A model generated the notes under the pieces. It worked only from the letters and a program-made list of their open reading frames with translations, had not been told where the DNA came from and searched no databases. From positions 21,311-85,310 of the forward strand of contig DATJQI010000005.1 in assembly GCA_035505915.1 (NCBI GenBank): a stretch of DNA of 64,000 nt, read 5' to 3'. The translations under genes were made by a program, and so were the position numbers. The stretch is from 40CM-2-70-7 sp035505915. GTDB lineage: Bacteria; Gemmatimonadota; Gemmatimonadetes; Gemmatimonadales; GWC2-71-9. Positions within the stretch are counted from its first letter, which is position 1, and the number at the start of each line of letters is the position of its first letter. Positions 48,101 through 55,370 of the stretch are shown piece by piece.

Positions 48101-51100
48101 CGTGGGCCGTGAGGGTCAGGTTCGGAATGTCGACGTTCAGGCCGTCGAGCGACGCGGGCAGCGCGATCCGGGCCGCCAGGGTGAGCCCATACGCGGCACC
48201 GACCTTGTCGTACGAAATCGAGCGGATCGTGAGCGGGATCCCGAGCTGATCGAGGGTCAGCAGCGCGGGCGCGTTGGGATCGGCCTGGGCGTGTACCGAG
48301 CCGGACACGAGCTGCAGGTTGCCCGGGTTCACCACGACGTCGAAGCTGACTTGCACCGCCGGGGCGGCTCCGCCCGACGCCGCGAGCCCGGGCACGACGA
48401 GCGAGATCATCTGCCCGGGTTTGGTCTTGAGCTCGATGCCGGTCGCGGACGTCTGCGTTTCGATCAGCAGATTGTGCGACTGGTCGCGGAGCTGCAGGTA
48501 CGCGACGTCCGTCGACGGCAGGCCCAGCTGGTCGGGGATGGGCAACACGCCGAAGACGTTCCCCGGCCAGAAGCCCGACGGGTCCACGTGGGCGATCTCG
48601 TCCGTTCCCAGGGTGAACGTGGCCTTGCCGGCCGAGACCGCGAGCGGCGTGAACCCCACGCGGAAGCCGCCCTGGAACGCCACCTGCAAGGCTCCGAACG
48701 ACGTGTCACCGTATGCGAGAGAGGCGGTCGCGGTCCCGCCCAGGTACAGGCCCTGGGCGTCGAGCGTGACCGTGTCCGGGACCACGGCCCGGAACGACGG
48801 GCCGGAGGGCCGGGGCGCATTGACCGAGTACACGCCCCAGTCGAGCGAGCCGTTGTTGATCCCGACGCCCAGCGCGAACTGACTGAGAAAGGTGACGCTC
48901 CCCGACGTCACCTTGAGGTCGGGCAGACTGAGCGTGAAGGCGTTGAACTGCGCCGTGACCTGCGCGCCGTCCTTCGTCCCGAGTGACCCCTGCCCTGTGA
49001 AGTGCAGGCCGCCCTGATCGAGCGTCGCCTGCGAAACCGTGAACCCCAGGTAGGGATTGCCGTCGGGAGGCTGGTAGCGGAACGGCTGGGTCAGCGAAAT
49101 GGACCCGGAGAGCCAGCGCCCCTGGAGCGCGTCGACGTCGATGGTGCCGGAGGCCGACACCGAGTCGCCCGGATTGACCCCGGGGAACTTGACCGTCGCC
49201 GCGAGCGCGACCTGGATCGACCGGGCCAGCGTCGCGCCCGACCCGGTGCTGCCGAACGTGATCTCCGACTGTCCGAACGCGAACGTGAAGGGGCCGAGGT
49301 TACCGCTGCAGGTCGGCACGATGCCCGAGAGCGTTCCCGACACCCACCCGCTGGACGTGATCGACAGCTCGTTGCCGGTTTTCTTGAGGGAGGCGCCCGG
49401 GCAGACGGGCAGGACCGCCGAGAGGTCGAGATCGAAGTCCGCGGTGAGCGAGAACGGAGTTCCGTCCGACGGCATCTGCCCGGAGAGCGCCGTGAGCTGC
49501 CCGATGCCGAGGTTGATCGGCGTCCCGAACGTGACCCGCTCGAGGGTGCCCGAGAGGCGTCCGTTGTGCAATCCCGCGTTCAAGAGCCGGATCTTGGCGT
49601 TCGCCAGCTCCGCCGGGATGCCCGTCATCAGCGTCCCGAACCCCAGCTCGAGGTCGAACCCGAAGCCCCAGTCGGTGGGCGCCTGTCCCGTGAACCAGTT
49701 GTAGCTGACCGGACTCATGCGGAACGCGAGCAGGGTGGCGTTGAACCCGCTGATCGGAGACACCGCGAGATTCAGGTCCGGGACCTGGTACTCGGGGAGC
49801 GAGAACCCGCTGTTGGAAAGGGAGACGTCCTGGATGGGCGGCAGCGTGGTGCCCAGGCTCGGGAACTTGAGCAGGACGTCGCAGAGCATCTGGAACGTGA
49901 AGCCCGATTGCGGGCTGTACGAGAGCTGCGGGATCCGGAGGTGCTGGACCCCGAGCTGGAAGGCGCTCAAGTCCAGGTATTGGGGCGTGTCCCCGCCCGG
50001 ATACGTCAGGTCCGTCACCTGCACGCCCCGGTCCGAGACCGCGATGGCGGCGCCCACCTGATAGTCCTGCGCGGAGCCGAGCGCGAGGTCGATTCCGCCC
50101 TTCACGTTCAGCTGGAACTGGAGATTCCGGGACGGGAAGTCCGCGTTGAACGCACCGTCCACGTGCTGCAGGGTGAGCGTGATCTTCTGAGATCCGGGGA
50201 CGAGCGGGATGCTCTGGGTGGCGTCGAGCGACACCGTCCCCGTCAGCCGTCCGGTGCCGTCCAGGGTCAGCTGGACCTGCGCCCCGGAGCCCGGTTCCTC
50301 CCGCTGCCCGAAGAGCATCAAGGCCCCGGAGAGGGACCATTGATAGGTGCCGCCGGAGCCCTTCTGGTACCCCAGGGATTCGAGCGCCAGCGGGAGCCCC
50401 TGCGAGGAGAAGTCGAACGCGTCCTGGGAGCCGGCCGGAACGGTCGCCGCGATCGATCCCAGCGCCACGCCCTGCCCCAGCGGATCCAGCGTGAGATCGA
50501 AGGTCACGTCGAGCCTCGGCGCGGTCGGCTGGCCCAGCTGCAGCCCCGGGAGCACGAGGGGGACGGTGGCGCCGGGCGCCGTGTAGATGCGGATTCCGTT
50601 CCCGGTGTTCTGGGTCGAGACGCGGAGGTTCCCCTGCGCGTCTCGCAGCTCGAGGTACGCCACCGACGCCGTGGGGAGGGGCAGCTGGGCCGGGAGGGCG
50701 GCGCCGGCGAAGTACGCGATGTTGGGATGGAAGCCCGACGCGTCGATGTACGCGAGGCTCACGCCCTGCCGCTCGATATCCACCGAACCCTGTTTGACCG
50801 CCGGCGGCCCCAAGGCGAGCGAAAAGCCCGTCGAGAACTTCGTCGTCAGCGAGTCGACGTCCTTCCCGCCGAAGACCAGGTGCGCGCCCCCATCCCCGCT
50901 CGCGCTGAACCCCGCCGCCGACAATCCGATCTGGCTCGGCAGGTCGATCCGGATTCCGGTCGACACGGTCAGCGGCGCGCCCCGGGGCACGGCGCCCCAG
51001 GCGAGGGAGCCGTCCCCGCCGACGCCGATCTGCAGGGCGAACGCCGAGTCGAACAGCACCTGCCCCGACGTGACCGACACGGTCTGCGGGTTGATGGTGA

Positions 51101-54100
51101 GGTGGTCGAAGGTCGCGCCGATCGGCGGGGCACCCGCCAACTGGAGCTGGGCGCGGCCGTCCACGTGGATCCCGCCGGCGTCGAGGGCCAAGGACGGCAG
51201 CTGGAACGACAGTACCGGAGACTGACGCGGCAGGTCGAACTGGATCGGCCCCGGAAAGGCGAGGGATCCTGACAGGAGACGCCCGTGCAGGAGGTCGATC
51301 GACACCGAGCCCTGACCCGTGACCGGCGTGGTGGTCAGCGTGAATTTCGCCGCGGCGGCCGCGGAGAGGACGATCGACTGCGCGCCGGGGGCCGAGCTGA
51401 ACGTGAGGTCCGCCTGGGTGACCGTCACCTGCACCGCCGCCAGGTTGATAGGGCACGAGGGCACAAACCCCTGGATGGTGCCGTCCACCTCTCCATGCGG
51501 GCCGAACCGGAGCTTCGATTGCAACGGCTCCTGCCGCTGGGAGGTGTCCGAGCATGTGAAGATCGGGGGCAGGATGATGGCGCCTTCGATGGTCGGCGTT
51601 TCCTGGACCACGAGATCCGGCGCGAAGGCGACGGCGAGATCCCCGCCGAAGCCCGTGATCTCGAGCGTGAGCCCGTTTCCGGACCCCGAGTCCGGCGGAG
51701 TGGCCGACGTCGTGTCGGGCGCCGCCCGGGCCGTCCGGGCCGTCCCGGCCGTCGGGGGCGGCGGATCTTCGTAGGGTGGCCCGCTCCCTTTCGCCGGTCC
51801 CTTTCCCATGGCGTCGCACTGGTCGAAGGTCACGGGCGTCGACGACGTGAGGGCGGTGTTGGTGGTGTCGCCCATCAGGAGAGCCTGGCGCGCCGCGCCG
51901 AGCACCGCCACCGCGTCGTAGTTGCGCAGCGCCCGGGTGGTGGTGCTGTCTCGGCACGTCGCCAGCAGCTGGTTCACCACCTGCTGGCTGCAATAGGCCA
52001 TCAGCGGCCCGGTCGGATCCGACACACCCAGATCCGCGGTGTCGCCCGACAGCTGCCGCTGGCGTTCGGCTCCGATCACGACCTGGGCGTCCCACCGGGC
52101 CTCGTTGTCGCAGTCCACCTTCGCGGGCGGCAGCGGGATCTTCGCGATGAACACCTTCACCGCACTGTCGACGTTGGGCAGATTGGAGCAGTTCTGCGGC
52201 GGTGGCGCCGTGCTCCCACTGTCGTTCATCCCCATCAATTCGCGTTGGCGTTCCTCGGCGAGGCAGGTTCCCCACTTGGCCTGCACCGCGCCGAAAGTCC
52301 GGGCCGACCAGAGCTTGAAGGTCGTGTCCTGGAGGCTGTCGTACGAATGCTTCAAGATCCGTTGGCAGGCCGTGTCGCACTTCGGATTGTTGAGTCCGGC
52401 CCGGTAAGCGTTCTCGGCGGAGTCCATCTGGGCCAGTTCTTTGTGCTTGAGCGCCGCGGAGTCCGCGGGATTGGACGGCCAGGAGGGGATGGGGGAGCCG
52501 GGGGTCGGCGTCTGCCCCACCGATTGTTGCTGGCCCTGATACGAATTCGCCGCGCCGGTGTCCGCGGGAAGGCTCGCGGAATCGGGCGTCTGGTTCGCCA
52601 GATGGAGTGTGAACGCGCACGGTGGCGACAGCGTCTTCTCGCCTAGATGGGCCTTGAACGCCCCGTTCGCGATCGTCGCGCCCGAGATGGCGATGGTCTG
52701 GTTGGCGAGGCATCCCGATGTCCCTACCGGGAGGTCGGGGAACGACACCTCGGCGTCCACCGAGTACTTGAAGCCCGACGCCGACCCGGCGGACCAGTCG
52801 GCCCACGAGAGGGTGAAGGCCGGGAGGCGGACGTGGGTCACGCGGAGCCCGAACCCCGCCAGCCGGAACGGCTGCTGGGTGAGTCCCACGTCCAGAGCCG
52901 GAATCCCGAGTCCCCCCGGCGTGATCGTGACGCTGGCGGACGTGGGCAGGTTCAACCCGGATACCGCGGGGATCCACGGCGCCAGGTCCACGGTCAGCGC
53001 GAAATCGAATCCCTTCCCCGCGGCGTAGCTGAAGCGCTGGAGTGCCAGGGATGAGAGCCGGGCGTGCAGCCATCCCAGGACCGCGTCCCCTTCGCCGGCA
53101 TCGCAGCGGGCCGCGAACGCCGAAGGCGTGACGGCGCCGGCGGAGACATCCAGGCTGAAGGTGCCGCCGCAGTTCGCGGTGGCGGCCGACTGGGTGCCGA
53201 AGATCGACGTGGTCCCGGCGTCGAGGCGGAGCTCGGCCGACGCGGTGAGGTGGTAGGCCGGCGGGCTCCCGCCGGTGAACGAACCGGTCACGGAGTGCAG
53301 GGTCAGCTGCGCCCGGCTCCCGCCCGGGCCCAGGGGAATGGGATTCGCCGGGAGGCAGGCGACGTTCGCGCTCAGGGTTCCGTCGGTCGCGAAGGAGGCG
53401 TTCACGGCGCCGCAGCCGACGTCCTGGCCGAAGAGGTCGAGGGCGCCGGACAGGGTGACCGCTCCACCCGGCAGGGTCACCCGGGCCTGGGTGATCCGGA
53501 GCAGTGCCGGATCCTGCCCCACCGAGAGCAGTGCTCCGCCGGCGGCGGACTGGGCGGTGAGCGTCCCGTACAGGCCGGCGGCCGTGACCTGTACCGTCCC
53601 GGTCAGGTCCGCCGCGCCGTTCGCTCCGGGGAGCGTGAGCTGGGCGCCGAGCGTGAGCCCCGACCCCGCCGCGTAGTCGATGCTCGAGAACGTGACGGAG
53701 GGACCGGAGAGGCTTGCCGGCACGACCCCCGTGCCGACGGTCCCGTGGACGGTCCCGCTCTTCACGAGGGCGCCTCCGGCGGCGACGCTGGCCCGGTCCA
53801 GCGCGAGGTCCTGCGCGTCCACGCGAAGGCGCGCCGGGAAGGGAGCGGCGAGCTCGAGGACGACCGGGCCGTTCACCGTGTAGGTCTGATCCGTGGTCTG
53901 CACGTCCGCCGTCTTGAGCCCCGTCAGGCGCGCCATCCCGGGGATCAGCTCCACGGTGTCGGGCAACGCGGCGACCGTGCCTCCGCCGCCGGATCCCGGC
54001 CCGCCGGGCGCGAAGATCCAGATCTCGCTCGCGCTTCCGCCACGGGTGACGGGGTTTCCGCTGCCGTCCAGGGCCTGGACCTGCCAGGCGTATTGCTTGG

Positions 54101-54797
54101 CCGGATCGAGGGGGAGCCCGTCCAGCGGGTACACGAGGACCGGCGGGCCACTGATGTCGCTCTGGTACCAGGTCGGATTCGCGGCCATCGCGGTCGCCGG
54201 GTTCTGACCCGGATAGACCTCGACGATCTTGATCCGGTAGGAGGCGCCGAGCTCCGGCGGCAGCAACACGGGGGTCCATTGGAAGACGGGCTGGGCCACC
54301 GCGATGACGCCCGCGTTCAGCGGGAAGATCAGCTGCGGCGGGTCGGGCAGGACGATGGTGACCGTCGCGCAGGCGGACGCGAGGGTCGCCCCCTTCAGAT
54401 CCAGGACCGTCGTGCAGATCTGGAGCGGCCCTTCCGGGATCTGTCCGGTGCGCGTCGCGACGTCGATGTACTGCTGGTTCTTGTAGACCGTCGCCCAATC
54501 GAGGATGTCCGCGGACGTGAAGATCTGCGTGACCGGGCCGGAGCCGAGCGTGAGGGGCGGGCTGATCACGCGCGCCAGCTCGCCGCGGGTGGGGCTCGTG
54601 ACCACACCCTGCACCCGGTAGCTCTGCGGACCGGTTCCACTATAGAGGAGGGTGAGCACGGCGGTCTGGGGGTTGCGCTGCCAGTCCGCGATGAACGCCG
54701 ACGGATAGGGCTGCACCAGAAGCGAGGCCGTCCACCCCTGGGCGGAGAGCCCCAGGGGCGCCGCCGCGGCGAGTCCGACGAGGAGCAGGCGTCTCAC
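42165..54797 (-). CDS. Giant (4,210-residue) secreted modular protein, unknown function
   Basis: A signal peptide (LLLVGLAAAAPLGLSAQ) begins at GTG 54795-54797. Rough map: 150-275 Fn3/cadherin-like domain; 280-740 beta-rich; 745-1030 linker plus Cys-rich helical insert; 1110-1490 and 1825-2205 two related ~380-residue beta-rich modules, with a ~330-residue spacer related to 300-740; 2205-3100 more beta-rich sequence; 3106-3560 helical/coiled-coil; 3590-4210 about five Fn3-like units with DxxPP borders. No catalytic motif, LPxTG or T9SS tail was recognised. It ends in ...SPAKKVP. The frame is open over 12.6 kb with consistent composition, so it is not a pseudogene. It is probably a very long surface fibre or barrier protein, but this is inference. 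Confidence 0.85.
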   Translation of the reverse strand: MRRLLLVGLAAAAPLGLSAQGWTASLLVQPYPSAFIADWQRNPQTAVLTLLYSGTGPQSYRVQGVVTSPTRGELARVISPPLTLGSGPVTQIFTSADILDWATVYKNQQYIDVATRTGQIPEGPLQICTTVLDLKGATLASACATVTIVLPDPPQLIFPLNAGVIAVAQPVFQWTPVLLPPELGASYRIKIVEVYPGQNPATAMAANPTWYQSDISGPPVLVYPLDGLPLDPAKQYAWQVQALDGSGNPVTRGGSASEIWIFAPGGPGSGGGGTVAALPDTVELIPGMARLTGLKTADVQTTDQTYTVNGPVVLELAAPFPARLRVDAQDLALDRASVAAGGALVKSGTVHGTVGTGVVPASLSGPSVTFSSIDYAAGSGLTLGAQLTLPGANGAADLTGTVQVTAAGLYGTLTAQSAAGGALLSVGQDPALLRITQARVTLPGGAVTLSGALDLFGQDVGCGAVNASFATDGTLSANVACLPANPIPLGPGGSRAQLTLHSVTGSFTGGSPPAYHLTASAELRLDAGTTSIFGTQSAATANCGGTFSLDVSAGAVTPSAFAARCDAGEGDAVLGWLHARLSSLALQRFSYAAGKGFDFALTVDLAPWIPAVSGLNLPTSASVTITPGGLGIPALDVGLTQQPFRLAGFGLRVTHVRLPAFTLSWADWSAGSASGFKYSVDAEVSFPDLPVGTSGCLANQTIAISGATIANGAFKAHLGEKTLSPPCAFTLHLANQTPDSASLPADTGAANSYQGQQQSVGQTPTPGSPIPSWPSNPADSAALKHKELAQMDSAENAYRAGLNNPKCDTACQRILKHSYDSLQDTTFKLWSARTFGAVQAKWGTCLAEERQRELMGMNDSGSTAPPPQNCSNLPNVDSAVKVFIAKIPLPPAKVDCDNEARWDAQVVIGAERQRQLSGDTADLGVSDPTGPLMAYCSQQVVNQLLATCRDSTTTRALRNYDAVAVLGAARQALLMGDTTNTALTSSTPVTFDQCDAMGKGPAKGSGPPYEDPPPPTAGTARTARAAPDTTSATPPDSGSGNGLTLEITGFGGDLAVAFAPDLVVQETPTIEGAIILPPIFTCSDTSQRQEPLQSKLRFGPHGEVDGTIQGFVPSCPINLAAVQVTVTQADLTFSSAPGAQSIVLSAAAAAKFTLTTTPVTGQGSVSIDLLHGRLLSGSLAFPGPIQFDLPRQSPVLSFQLPSLALDAGGIHVDGRAQLQLAGAPPIGATFDHLTINPQTVSVTSGQVLFDSAFALQIGVGGDGSLAWGAVPRGAPLTVSTGIRIDLPSQIGLSAAGFSASGDGGAHLVFGGKDVDSLTTKFSTGFSLALGPPAVKQGSVDIERQGVSLAYIDASGFHPNIAYFAGAALPAQLPLPTASVAYLELRDAQGNLRVSTQNTGNGIRIYTAPGATVPLVLPGLQLGQPTAPRLDVTFDLTLDPLGQGVALGSIAATVPAGSQDAFDFSSQGLPLALESLGYQKGSGGTYQWSLSGALMLFGQREEPGSGAQVQLTLDGTGRLTGTVSLDATQSIPLVPGSQKITLTLQHVDGAFNADFPSRNLQFQLNVKGGIDLALGSAQDYQVGAAIAVSDRGVQVTDLTYPGGDTPQYLDLSAFQLGVQHLRIPQLSYSPQSGFTFQMLCDVLLKFPSLGTTLPPIQDVSLSNSGFSLPEYQVPDLNLAVSPISGFNATLLAFRMSPVSYNWFTGQAPTDWGFGFDLELGFGTLMTGIPAELANAKIRLLNAGLHNGRLSGTLERVTFGTPINLGIGQLTALSGQMPSDGTPFSLTADFDLDLSAVLPVCPGASLKKTGNELSITSSGWVSGTLSGIVPTCSGNLGPFTFAFGQSEITFGSTGSGATLARSIQVALAATVKFPGVNPGDSVSASGTIDVDALQGRWLSGSISLTQPFRYQPPDGNPYLGFTVSQATLDQGGLHFTGQGSLGTKDGAQVTAQFNAFTLSLPDLKVTSGSVTFLSQFALGVGINNGSLDWGVYSVNAPRPSGPSFRAVVPDTVTLDAQGLYLGGTATASLAYGDTSFGALQVAFQGGFRVGFTPLAVSAGKATFTLGTDEIAHVDPSGFWPGNVFGVLPIPDQLGLPSTDVAYLQLRDQSHNLLIETQTSATGIELKTKPGQMISLVVPGLAASGGAAPAVQVSFDVVVNPGNLQLVSGSVHAQADPNAPALLTLDQLGIPLTIRSISYDKVGAAYGLTLAARIALPASLDGLNVDIPNLTLTAHGLSGEVRLGSYIQGNTSTQPIASQSFLNDTLVVAVDGALLQFNTGGGTGSFALKGHLSSALFAPDGQAPVPVPWTGSASAQGFSFGVDASQGLPTLPIAVAQFAPQAIGSSPAFQLTADAQQFTLTLSGVLTVPSISPTLSVSIAGLKVGTRGVVFPTVAVQGLGQQQLQIFGATFALADSTAGGTTVYPAIAFGSDQGALSLTLSGDVTFLGNTSRFYGFKVSTRGQISLAGASLISKPIVLVDSMLSVDDLLIQNNALRTDISVTLPEPLNSGGPQKANFSIDAQGHVSGGATIAVIDEPEGLTGSSSTHFTLGSVATVHLRYLGLTLDFANLKANSSVQVVTDLYLENQEDNRISLGDVTGGAVQPGLQIGFDGSVRWGNLTIAKEFSFDFDVLKIDVTNVSFPAQQSGFAVSLSGGLGLNVEDVSGSVNYHGFVITSKGDVQFPPDGVDGGSFTVANEITLAVSGFGYSPSPASLTLVSATPPSGTQVGKADTTVVNVQSYLTFGGSFSVENNEVAGGVDRFLFYRATDNSIHLVIQNAAVKIEDLADLHLDLTYTHTATGFQLAVGGQGKIYQYDGVVVGAIEKDGNTASRMGIFLAANGLNINITPYIRLDGAGGGFFLHPRPEWIDLVRSVAGVAQTGGMTIRADTTRFAVMMYGKVSFLQGVITGTSLTTISTSQILMDGTVVILGQDGHLTGNHHLGIGLHSLSAVGNMDFNVNYDGVVTGSGPVSFYVYSDTAWAVFGSSTINIVNYIKGTSDFFVGPPGFYLKSHVGASYDISLLTINGSIDAQVWYEGKNNTWGGYTSLGVSASVLGGLASATGTLQGALILTDGTPYIFAAADLQASIVGQSWQGWVWAKFQNGQASAGLGADQSILDAIAEAKSVADSMNAAKQETQNALAAVSSVTPGVVALTNQELVTAYQHITGGLNSVWMILNLAGMNTLESQYAPQPGESDYRSKYLGVLTLQNAPGDTTLIRQLTDSVTRTISALQGSQTQVQSRISALAMSIQPPAQNAGTLGVPGGSPVTSVTFASLDTLNATGGPSFTVDESAAQNQRSALSQARQRADAMDLAVRQQIAAVESGLGTVQSATTSGDPAGLPALVGAYAAVESQAEHQFAAQTDLLLRRRDWYHAYLDSLGSNQGAWNSDWIKAKDAALGSNHRSAALKFVDSSRVVILGNYAGVDLVGAFEDSLTVNAQNPWPFLQAQGDSAGRQLWFGMAWSGMQNALANTTTQFTQTQQAATQRLAAIRSGHAALSGSLASLYAVQARATGVLYDLYDRYLRARMTDTVPAQPAASGMPPSLGKTTPGGKQVVSTVDALLDITYLQTRRAELAQDLTVPRISSVQVVPVTSDRYSAQLLFTWSGWHPSGVYEFEFADADPTATAPSLYSNGASGSLASYRFTPDPTAATTVSRTFLAGVRGGAGYLGVGRTSYALSFSPASTQNASVSGGSSTTVDNTPPSTPVVTFPGLGEHLDATGTIAAWTSSPSPAAVSWSADDPESGVAQYEYAVWSTPTGTSGTGSKGTVVSPPAVLGTPVLQPFTAVGGRTDGTLDQITLKAGQPIYVAVRATNGQGAVSATGVSMPLRYDPTPPFFAAGAALAQPIVATPFVSTVTTYAACPTAAPPYPGAVIPLAVGTLSLPSAPWSGTLTPQSGPAGAAPQITLNRPDATDNESGVTGYFYHITTSSADTVFSGSWIPVLTRGGSILVSGSPLDYTSQFYVMLVAQNAAGGVSAPLVYGPFRVPDPSPPTAPVFCAGPGALPGQLSVLVTTPATDPETGLQGYQYRVRTAAGAVVRDWPAAAAIDWSAAGGAARIAGAPLTDGQTYYVDVRGVNQQGEIAAYVASGPVLYDASAPPNPGVTASTAGGITTLTVTAAADPQSGLSGVQWAIGTTATGADVVPWSFTTVAAGAGGTAITLPPVPVGVTLYAQARSVNGAGAPSTISVTSFSVPITKPTSPPVIPVLPSPAKKVP

Positions 54798-55249
54798 GGG
54801 GATCCGGTCCCCACTGCCTCGAGCCGCGAGCGCAGCACCGTCAGCTCCACTCGCAACGAGTCGAGCTTGGCCCATTCCGCGTTGCCGGCCGCATCCGGCG
54901 CGGCCGTACGGGACGCGGAGCGAAGCCGGAGCGCCGAGTCGACCCGGGAGACCACGACCACGTAGTCGTCCACGGACAGGCCGGCGGCGGCGGCTCCGTC
55001 CCGGCTCAGGGCTTGCGGGGTGATGGACGAGTCGGTCGCGGAGCCCGGACTCCGGATGTGCCGGTTCAGGGCGGCGCGCAGGAGCACAATTTCACGCGCT
55101 CTTCCCCGCCGGTAGGCGGTGGCCTCGGCGGCGGTCAGGAGATAGGGCGCCGCCACGACGGGAGCGGCGCTCGACCCGCCGCGGTCGCGGCAGTCGCTGG
55201 CGGAGACAGTGACCCACATCAGGATGAGCGCTCTCCCAATCGGTCGCAT
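54794..55249 (-). CDS. Small secreted helical protein upstream of the giant
   Basis: 151 residues from ATG 55247-55249. A signal-like start (GRALILMWVTVSAS) precedes a Cys (ASDC), but the residue before it is Asp, so a lipobox is doubtful. The remainder is helical, with a C-terminal coiled coil (DSLRVELTVLRSRLEAV). An ATG at 55256-55258 is an alternative start. It overlaps the giant gene by GTGA and is the first gene of the minus-strand block, facing the SARP regulator across 121 bases. Function unknown. Confidence 0.75.
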   Translation of the reverse strand: MRPIGRALILMWVTVSASDCRDRGGSSAAPVVAAPYLLTAAEATAYRRGRAREIVLLRAALNRHIRSPGSATDSSITPQALSRDGAAAAGLSVDDYVVVVSRVDSALRLRSASRTAAPDAAGNAEWAKLDSLRVELTVLRSRLEAVGTGSP

Positions 55250-55325
55250 CGCACCCATTTGCCGGGGACGGCTGCACGCGGTACGTTCCAAATGTCGACC
55301 GGGGCCGTGAAGCCCACGACAAGGC

Positions 55326-55348
55326 GCCGTCAATCGCCAGTTGACGGC
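55326..55348. promoter_or_regulatory. Inverted repeat in the divergent intergenic region
   Basis: Perfect 8-bp arms GCCGTCAA and TTGACGGC separated by 7 bases, lying 22 bases upstream of the SARP start and 77 bases upstream of the small secreted gene. The 121-base gap 55250-55370 holds nothing else I can support. The arms could be a dimeric operator for the adjacent regulator or for another factor, or a hairpin in one of the two leaders. SARP proteins usually bind direct heptameric repeats, so the cognate factor is uncertain. Confidence 0.5.
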
Positions 55349-55370
55349 CGTCACCTGATCGGGATCTGCC

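Noticed and set aside
34999..54875. Contractile injection, RHS/YD toxin or contact-dependent inhibition locus
   Set aside because: No tail sheath, baseplate, YD repeats, or toxin-like C-terminal domain were recognised.
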